A stretch of 64,000 bases of DNA from Xanthobacteraceae bacterium (GTDB taxonomy: Bacteria; Pseudomonadota; Alphaproteobacteria; Rhizobiales; Xanthobacteraceae): NCBI GenBank assembly GCA_019750915.1, contig JAIENY010000005.1, positions 78,952 through 142,951 on the forward strand, given 5' to 3'. The position numbers and the translations under genes are program-made. Below are positions 57,604-64,000 of this stretch, piece after piece; position 1 is the stretch's first letter; every line of letters starts with the position of its first letter. Below the pieces are notes generated by a model. It had not been told where the DNA came from. It did no database searches and saw nothing but the letters and a program-made list of their open reading frames with translations.

Positions 57604-57648
57604 GTGCGGGCATTTGCCGCACTGCGCACGTCTTTTTTATGTGCGGCA
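57604..57648. promoter_or_regulatory. Cluster of GTGCGG/TGCCGCAC half-sites upstream of SBP paralogue B
   Basis: GTGCGG (57604-57609), TGCCGCAC (57615-57622), GTGCGGCA (57641-57648), ~50-95 bp upstream of start 57554. Confidence 0.35.
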
Positions 57649-57811
57649 GATTGTCCCAAGAAACGCGGAAAGGAAACCGTGTTCGTTCGCGTTGGAGAGA
57701 TCGAGGTGAAAGACTTTCGTCTAATCAGACGACACGTTTCTATTGCAGCGCAACCCAGCGACGTAATTATAAGCGGCAAACGCCGGCCAATGAACGCACT
57801 GCAAAAAACTC

Positions 57812-58300
57812 TCATTGCAGCGGAATCGCATTGCGTGAATGAACTTTGCGGCGCTCGACAATACCGATAATTGCGTTCAGTAGAAGCGCCGCCATTGTCA
57901 ACACGACGATGGCCGCAAAAACGGTGTTAACGTCGAACACACCTTCGGCCTGCAGGATAAGATATCCAAAACCTGCCGACGACCCCAGATACTCGCCTAC
58001 GACAGCGCCGACAAATGCCATGCCCACCGAGGTATGAAGGCTCGAAAAGACCCAGCTTGTCGCCGACGGCAAATATACTGTTCGCAGCAGCTGCCCCCTG
58101 CTCGCGCCAAGCATACGGGCTTTGGCCAGAACAACAGGGCTCACCTCGCGAACGCTGAGCGCAAACCAAAGTCCGCAAACCAACGCCAGCGACGCACCAA
58201 TGACGAAGCCGAGCACCGTTTCGACGGAAGTGATCCAGAGATGATAAAAAATCTCATCACGCGTGGACCAAAGCGATCCAGAAAGCTCCCCGTCGATATG
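57812..58300 (-). pseudogene. C-terminal remnant of a TauC/SsuC/NitT-type ABC permease
   Basis: Frame opens right after an in-frame TGA (58303-58301): HIDGELSGSLWSTRDEIFYHLWITSVETVLGFVIGASLALVCGLWFALSV...KARMLGASRGQLLRTVYLPSATSWVFSSLHTSVGMAFVGAVVGEYLGSSAGFGYLI; N-terminal part and partner SBP/ATPase genes absent. Confidence 0.65.
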
Positions 58301-58811
58301 TCAATCCGCAACATTTGAAACGCGGCGAAAGCATCAGCCGTTTGTCCAGATTGGGGGCACTTCTTCTGGCGTACGGTATGCCAGAAGCTTTCGATGCGTG
58401 AAGGGATGTCAGAGCGCGTGGCTGAAAAAGCCAAGACAGTCGCGCACGGCGATGCCGACCACCCGACCTTGGCGGGAATCCAATTCATAGGCACCGCTCA
58501 ATGACTTGATAAGTATAAGCGCAGCGAGTTCATGTCTATTCAGCGCCCGAGACACGCCATTGGCCGTTACAATCGCCAGACTGAACGGCACGGGTTCTAG
58601 CCGCACCCGATATCCGCAACCATGTCCCAATGCTTCAGAGCGAGGTCGAGAGAGCCAGCCTCGGACGAACAACATGCCCGGCCGGGGTTCCAAATAAATG
58701 CGAGGCTATCCTGTGCTCCCTCCCTCCGGCGTAGCGCTCAGGCTCCGCGACAGATCGCCTAATCCCTTTCCTGCCTTGAATTTGCCGGATCTCGACTGGT
58801 AAGAGGGTGTC

Positions 58812-59174
58812 ATGAACAACGGTTCGGCACGGTTTAATAACGCTCGACTGACGCGGCAGCCGCGAAAGCTGTCGCTTGTTCTGACATTGACGCTCGCTTT
58901 GCTTGTCTCCCTGGCCCATTGCGCCACCTGTGACCTCGCGTTTTCAGGCAATGGATCGGCGGCCCTCACATCTTCGGATGGCAATACGTCACACTCGGCG
59001 CCGGACAAACAGTTGCCAGCCTGTAGCGGCCATTGCCTTTCCCATCTCGCCGGCATCGCGATGGCAACGGTCATCATGCCAGCGGATATCGTGGACGAAC
59101 CGCCGTCCCTCGGCCACGTGCAATCGCCAGCTTCGCTCGCCGGCCTCCCCCTCTTCGAGCCACCCCGCGCCTAA
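58812..59174 (+). CDS. Small exported protein upstream of RND efflux genes (Cys/His-containing)
   Basis: 120 aa; signal-like LSLVLTLTLALLVSLAHCATC; CSGHCLSHLAG; same strand, 124 bp before the RND adaptor. Confidence 0.55.
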   Translation: MNNGSARFNNARLTRQPRKLSLVLTLTLALLVSLAHCATCDLAFSGNGSAALTSSDGNTSHSAPDKQLPACSGHCLSHLAGIAMATVIMPADIVDEPPSLGHVQSPASLAGLPLFEPPRA

Positions 59175-59297
59175 GCGTCTACGCGGCTTCCTGAAGTCGC
59201 TTGGTTTGACCGCCGCCTATCCATTAGCGGCGCGAGAGCCTGCACGCGTTTAATCGATCCGGCGAATGCACGGCAATGCTCGTGCGGGATATAGTCA

Positions 59298-60473
59298 ATG
59301 AAACGAATCTGGTGGCTGCCGATTGGCGCACTGAGCCTTTCCCTATGCGCAGCTCCGTTGTTGCGCGCCCATAATGAAAAGCCTGCTGAGAGCAAGCCTG
59401 ATCTTCACGAAGAGACCGGCGTCAGGCTCTCCGAAGATCAGATCAAAGCCGGCGATTTCGGCATTCGTGAAGTCGGTGGCGGTATTCTGACAAGACAATT
59501 ATCCGTTCCGGGCTCCATTGTACCGGCGGGTGACCGCATCGCGAAAGTATCCGTCCGCCTGCTCGGAATAGTTGCCGAGCTGCGCAAGCAGTTGGGAGAT
59601 CAGGTTGAAGTTGGCGATGTTCTTGCCATTATCGAAAGTCGCGAGATCGCCGACGCAAAAAGCGAATATCTGGCGACAAGGCTCACGTTCGATCTTCAAC
59701 AAACGCTGTTCAACCGATCCAGAACACTCTTCGAATCGAAAGTGACCAGCGAGAACGATTTCCTGCGTGCGAGAACCAATTTTCTTGACGTGCAGAATAA
59801 ATTCGAGGTCGCTCGGCAGAAGCTGTTTGCACTTGGTCTCACCGAGGAGCAGCTCGCGGCATTGCCCAACCAGCCGGTCGCAACGCTGCGGCGTCAGGAA
59901 TTGCGCGCTCCCATCGCCGGTCGCATTGCCGAGCGTCGCGTCGATCTCGGTTCTCTGGTCGGCCGCGAGGGCCAGGAAAGCGAACTGTTTGTCATCGTGG
60001 ATGCGAGCGTTGTTTGGGCGGATTTAGCCGTCTCTCCCGTTGATCTGCCTGCGATACATGAAGGACAGGACATCAACATCACGACAGACAGCAGCACGTT
60101 TTTGTCGGCTCGCGTCAAATTCGTCAGCCCGATGTTGGACAAGGACACCCGGTTCGCGCGGGTAATCGCTTCCGTTGAGAACGCAGACGGCTCGTTGCGC
60201 CCCGGCAGCTTTGTGACAGCCGCGATCAGGTACGAGCCGATTTCCGTCCCCCTCGCCGTGCCGAAATCGGCACTCCAGAAGATAAAAAACGAACCGGTGG
60301 TTTTCGCCAGAAATGGCGGTGGATTCGAACCGCGCAGTGTCGTCATCGGCCGCGAGGATCGTTACAACGCCGAGATTCTGAGCGGTCTTGCGCGCGGTGA
60401 CAAAATCGCAACCACGAACACTTTCATCCTCAAGGCCGACCTTGGCAAAGGCGAAGCCGAGCATGCCGATTAG
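59298..60473 (+). CDS. HME-RND efflux periplasmic adaptor (CzcB-like)
   Basis: HlyD/CzcB pattern: RQLSVPGSIVPAGDRIAKVSVRLLGIVAELRKQLGDQVEVGDVLAIIESREIADAKSEYLA; LRAPIAGRIAERRVDLGSLVG. Confidence 0.92.
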   Translation: MKRIWWLPIGALSLSLCAAPLLRAHNEKPAESKPDLHEETGVRLSEDQIKAGDFGIREVGGGILTRQLSVPGSIVPAGDRIAKVSVRLLGIVAELRKQLGDQVEVGDVLAIIESREIADAKSEYLATRLTFDLQQTLFNRSRTLFESKVTSENDFLRARTNFLDVQNKFEVARQKLFALGLTEEQLAALPNQPVATLRRQELRAPIAGRIAERRVDLGSLVGREGQESELFVIVDASVVWADLAVSPVDLPAIHEGQDINITTDSSTFLSARVKFVSPMLDKDTRFARVIASVENADGSLRPGSFVTAAIRYEPISVPLAVPKSALQKIKNEPVVFARNGGGFEPRSVVIGREDRYNAEILSGLARGDKIATTNTFILKADLGKGEAEHAD

Positions 60474-60482
60474 GGACGCAAC

Positions 60483-63400
60483 ATGATTAGCCGTATTCTT
60501 GAGGTCGCTATTCGTCAACGCGCGCCGGTTGTCCTACTCGGCATTGGCCTGGTCTTGTTGGGAACGTGGTCTCTGGTTCATCTGCCCATCGACGCCGTCC
60601 CTGACATCACCAACAAACAGGTCCAGATCAACACCACGGCGCCCGCGCTCTCACCGCCCGAGATCGAAAAGCAGGTAACGCTTCGAGTTGAATCCGCATT
60701 GGCTGGCATCGCCGGATTGGAAAGCACGCGCTCGATCTCACGCAACGGTTTCTCGCAAGTAACCGCCGTCTTTGCAGAGCAGACGGATATCTATTTCGCA
60801 CGGCAACAGGTCAACGAACGCCTGATCGAACTGCGGTCAACTCTTCCTCCAGGAGCCGAGCCCAAGCTTGGACCGATTTCCACCGGTCTTGGCGAGGTTT
60901 ACATGTGGTCAATCCGCTATGCGGATAAAGGGGCCGAAGCTGGCAAGCCAGGGCTTCAACCGGATGGTTCGTATCTCACCGACGCTGGCGAGATGCTAAA
61001 GGCAGATGTTGAACGCGACGCCTATCTTCGAACAGTGCAAGACTGGATCGTCCGACCGCAAATCAAGAGTGTGCCGGGCGTGGCGGGCGTCGATACAATC
61101 GGCGGATACGTCAAGCAGTACCAGGTTCAGCCTAACCCGCAGAAGCTGACAGCACTTGGGCTGTCTTTCGGCGACCTCGTTAAGGCCATTGAATCCAACA
61201 ATGCAAGCCGCGGCGCAAGCGTCATTGAACGCAATGGCGAAGGCCTCGTCGTGCGAACCGGTGGACGCCTGGAGACAATGATCGACATTGGCAACGTGAC
61301 CGTCAACACACGCAGCGGCGTTCCGGTCCGGGTCCGGGATGTCGCCGACGTTATGATCGGCGGCGAGATCCGGACCGGCAGCGCGAGCGAAAACGGCCGC
61401 GAGGTCGTGATAGGCACGGCCCTGATGCTTTTTGGTGGAAATAGTCGCGCGGTTGCTTCAGCCGTCGATGCCAAGATCAGTGAGTTGCGGAAGATACTGC
61501 CGCGAAGTATCGAACTCCAAACCGTTCTGAACCGCACACAACTAGTTGATGCCACCGTGACAACGGTCGCCAAAAACCTTGCCGAGGGAGCACTGCTGGT
61601 CATCGCGATCTTATTTGTTATGTTGGGTAACGGGCGAGCAGCGTTCGTCTCGGCCATGGTGATTCCGCTCGCTATGTTGATGACCGCCACGGGCATGCTT
61701 CAAGGGCACATTAGCGCAAATCTGATGAGCCTCGGCGCGCTGGATTTCGGATTGATCGTCGATGGCGCTGTGATCATTACTGAAAATGCCCTACGGCACC
61801 TCGCCGAAAAGCAGAGGGAAATGGGCCGCGTCCTGACGACCGACGAGCGTCTCTCCGTGGTCAAACGCTCAACCGAAGAAATGATTGCACCGAGCGTCTA
61901 CGGTCAAGCCATCATCATTTTGGTTTACGTGCCGCTGCTTACCTTCACGGGGGTCGAGGGAAAGATGTTCCAGCCGATGGCTGTGACCGCTATTCTCGCC
62001 CTTATTTCAGCCCTCGTTCTCTCACTCACATTCGTACCGGCATTGATCGCCGTTCTCATCAGCGGCAGGGTTAAGGAAGGCGATAGCCGCATCGTTGCCA
62101 AACTTAAAGCCACATACGAACCACTACTAAAGCGAGTAATTGCGCAACCTAAACCGGTCGTGTTCTTTGCGGCTGGGTTGTTTGTCGCCGCGCTGTTCGT
62201 ATTTCCACGGCTCGGCCAGGAATTCGTTCCGACGCTGGATGAGAAGAACCTGGCCATGCACGCCCTTCGCATTCCAAGCACCAGCCTTGCGCAGTCGCAG
62301 GCCATGCAGTTGACGATCGAAAATGCCGTGAGCGCCTTGCCTCAAGTTGCCTACGTCTTTTCCAAAACAGGCACAGCCGAGATCGGTTCAGACCCGATGC
62401 CGGCGAATGCCTCGGACACGTTCATTATACTGAAGCCACAAAGCGAATGGCCCGATCCCGGCTTGACCAAGGAAGCGTTGCTCGCACAGATCGAAACGGC
62501 AGTTCGCGAACTTCCCGGCAACAACTATGAGTTCACCCAACCTATCCAAATGCGCTTCAACGAGTTGCTCGCGGGGGTGCGCGGCGATCTCGCCATTAAA
62601 GTATTCGGGGACGACTTCGACACTCTTCTCTCCAGAGCCAACCGGGTCGCGGCCGTCCTCCAAAAGACCCGAGGCGCAACTGACGTAAAAGTCGAACAAA
62701 GTGCTGGACTATCGATTCTGGATATCACGGTGGATAAAGCCGAAATCGCCCGACGTGGCCTGAGTCTTGCATCAGTGCAGGACGTGATCGGGATTGCAAT
62801 CGGCGGGCGCGGCGCTGGCGTGATTTTCGAGGGGGACCGGCACTACGACGTCGTGATCAGGCTTCCTGATGCCACAAGAAACGATCTGGATGTTTTGAAG
62901 AACCTGCCGGTATCTCTGCCCTCGGCCGGCAACGTCGCACTGACTGTGCCATTGGGTCGGCTGGCATCGTTCACACTCAACGAAGGACCGAACCAGATCA
63001 GCCGCGAAAATGGGAAACGCCGGGTGGTCGTCACAGCCAACATACGGGACCGCGACATCGCTTCGGTCGTCAATGAAGCGCGAGATCGTATCGATGCTCA
63101 GGTTAAACTCCCTCCGGGATACTGGATGGTGTGGGGCGGACCATTCGAAAATCTGGCGGCGGCGCGGAAACGGTTGATGCTGATTGTGCCGGTCTGCTTT
63201 GTCCTGATTTTCATTCTGCTCGCAAACGCATTGGGATCCGCGCGTGACGCGCTGATGGTATTCAGCGCCGTCCCCCTGGCTCTCACGGGCGGCGTCTTTG
63301 CACTCTGGCTACGCGGAATCCCGTTTTCGGTTTCAGCAGCGGTCGGATTTATTGCGCTGTCGGGAGTCGCGGTACTCAATGGATTAGTGATGCTGACCTA

Positions 63401-63725
63401 CATCAAGCAACTCATGGCAAATGGACAACACCGTCTCGTGGCGATTTTCGAGGGAGCGATAACTCGCTTGCGACCTGTCGCAATGACAGCGTTGGTCGCG
63501 TCGCTGGGTTTTGTGCCCATGGCCTTGGCCACCGGAACCGGGGCCGAGGTCCAACGCCCCATCGCAACAGTCGTTATCGGTGGCCTGATCTCGGCAACTC
63601 TTCTTACGTTGTTTGTACTGCCGGCGCTCTACGCATGGTTTGGCGCTGAGATCAGAAGCGCTGACTTACCGGCCGCAGTCAGTGAATCGCTTGATGACCT
63701 TCGAGCCATCTCGCGCGTCGGTTGA
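60483..63725 (+). CDS. Heavy-metal efflux RND pump (CzcA family)
   Basis: 1080 aa; HLPIDAVPDITNKQVQINTTAPALSPPEIEKQVT; TM4 motif DFGLIVDGAVIITEN typical of divalent-metal HME-RND. Confidence 0.95.
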   Translation: MISRILEVAIRQRAPVVLLGIGLVLLGTWSLVHLPIDAVPDITNKQVQINTTAPALSPPEIEKQVTLRVESALAGIAGLESTRSISRNGFSQVTAVFAEQTDIYFARQQVNERLIELRSTLPPGAEPKLGPISTGLGEVYMWSIRYADKGAEAGKPGLQPDGSYLTDAGEMLKADVERDAYLRTVQDWIVRPQIKSVPGVAGVDTIGGYVKQYQVQPNPQKLTALGLSFGDLVKAIESNNASRGASVIERNGEGLVVRTGGRLETMIDIGNVTVNTRSGVPVRVRDVADVMIGGEIRTGSASENGREVVIGTALMLFGGNSRAVASAVDAKISELRKILPRSIELQTVLNRTQLVDATVTTVAKNLAEGALLVIAILFVMLGNGRAAFVSAMVIPLAMLMTATGMLQGHISANLMSLGALDFGLIVDGAVIITENALRHLAEKQREMGRVLTTDERLSVVKRSTEEMIAPSVYGQAIIILVYVPLLTFTGVEGKMFQPMAVTAILALISALVLSLTFVPALIAVLISGRVKEGDSRIVAKLKATYEPLLKRVIAQPKPVVFFAAGLFVAALFVFPRLGQEFVPTLDEKNLAMHALRIPSTSLAQSQAMQLTIENAVSALPQVAYVFSKTGTAEIGSDPMPANASDTFIILKPQSEWPDPGLTKEALLAQIETAVRELPGNNYEFTQPIQMRFNELLAGVRGDLAIKVFGDDFDTLLSRANRVAAVLQKTRGATDVKVEQSAGLSILDITVDKAEIARRGLSLASVQDVIGIAIGGRGAGVIFEGDRHYDVVIRLPDATRNDLDVLKNLPVSLPSAGNVALTVPLGRLASFTLNEGPNQISRENGKRRVVVTANIRDRDIASVVNEARDRIDAQVKLPPGYWMVWGGPFENLAAARKRLMLIVPVCFVLIFILLANALGSARDALMVFSAVPLALTGGVFALWLRGIPFSVSAAVGFIALSGVAVLNGLVMLTYIKQLMANGQHRLVAIFEGAITRLRPVAMTALVASLGFVPMALATGTGAEVQRPIATVVIGGLISATLLTLFVLPALYAWFGAEIRSADLPAAVSESLDDLRAISRVG

Positions 63726-63923
63726 CCACTGCGTCCGACTTCTCTCTCTGGCGCGGCCATGGCGGGCTCACTGCGAAATTAACTCGGCGTGTGGGCACTC
63801 CGAGTGATCGTGCCTGATTTCCCCCTTTTGCAACCCTCTCGCCAGGCGTCACTCCCACTTCTACCGGACTGCTCAGCGCGGATCGTCAACCGTGGAAGCG
63901 CGTCAGCACGCGGCGGATCTTTT

Positions 63924-64000
63924 TTAACCGATCAATCCTGCCCCGCGCGCCCATTTATATTTGGCGCCGAGCACCTCGACGGGCAGTTCGGTCGAATAGG
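63924..64000 (-). CDS. C-terminal end of an unidentified CDS (runs off window)
   Basis: Minus-strand frame ...YSTELPVEVLGAKYKWARGAGLIG-stop (TAA at 63926-63924); too short to assign. Confidence 0.4.
   Translation of the reverse strand, partial: YSTELPVEVLGAKYKWARGAGLIG

Noticed and set aside
58409-58693. 94-aa minus ORF (MEPRPGMLFVRGWLSRPRSEALGHGCGYRVRLEPVPFSLAIVTANG...)
   Set aside because: Some protein-like stretches but no recognisable family or clear start signal; not supported enough to call.
1-64000. CRISPR arrays, tRNA/rRNA genes, IS elements, prophage genes
   Set aside because: Read through for regularly spaced repeats, cloverleaf-like genes, transposases, integrases and phage structural proteins; none recognised.

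Overview
This 64 kb window looks alphaproteobacterial (Bradyrhizobium/Afipia/Rhodopseudomonas-like by gene content; inferred, no taxonomic search run). No rRNA, tRNA, CRISPR array or IS element was recognised. Main blocks, left to right: (A) 1-3.8 kb, a branched-chain-amino-acid-type (Liv) ABC system with a SnoaL-like protein and a GntR/FCD regulator. Its substrate-binding protein (SBP) gene has a tandemly duplicated sigma54-like promoter. (B) 3.9-11.9 kb, an amide/urea-type Liv ABC operon carrying two tandem amidases, one of them fused in frame to the LivF ATPase (822 aa). A flotillin/SPFH gene lies directly upstream. (C) 14-22.5 kb, an ECF sigma/ChrR (zinc anti-sigma) membrane-lipid module with two CFA-type methyltransferases, FAD oxidoreductase, DUF1365, DUF1295, DUF2177, an alpha/beta hydrolase and a small CxxC ORF absent from the supplied ORF track. 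Four TGATCC-N18-TA promoter-like elements form two divergent pairs. (D) 22.5-51.4 kb, a large exopolysaccharide locus (Ugd, UDP-GlcA epimerase, ManC, sugar transferase, Wza, beta-barrel OMP, Wzc-type BY-kinase, Wzy-like, Wzx-like, several GTs, acyltransferase, GH10, WecG, PPP phosphatase, debranching-type glycosidase, MFS, ABC exporter). (E) 51.5-57.6 kb, a third Liv operon with two tandem paralogous SBPs. (F) 57.8-58.3 kb, a decayed ABC permease remnant. (G) 58.8-63.7 kb, an HME-RND metal efflux operon. The most interesting items are the LivF-amidase fusion, the ECF11-like regulon with its uncatalogued small ORF, and the duplicated sigma54-like promoter. All family calls are from motif recognition by eye, without database searches.
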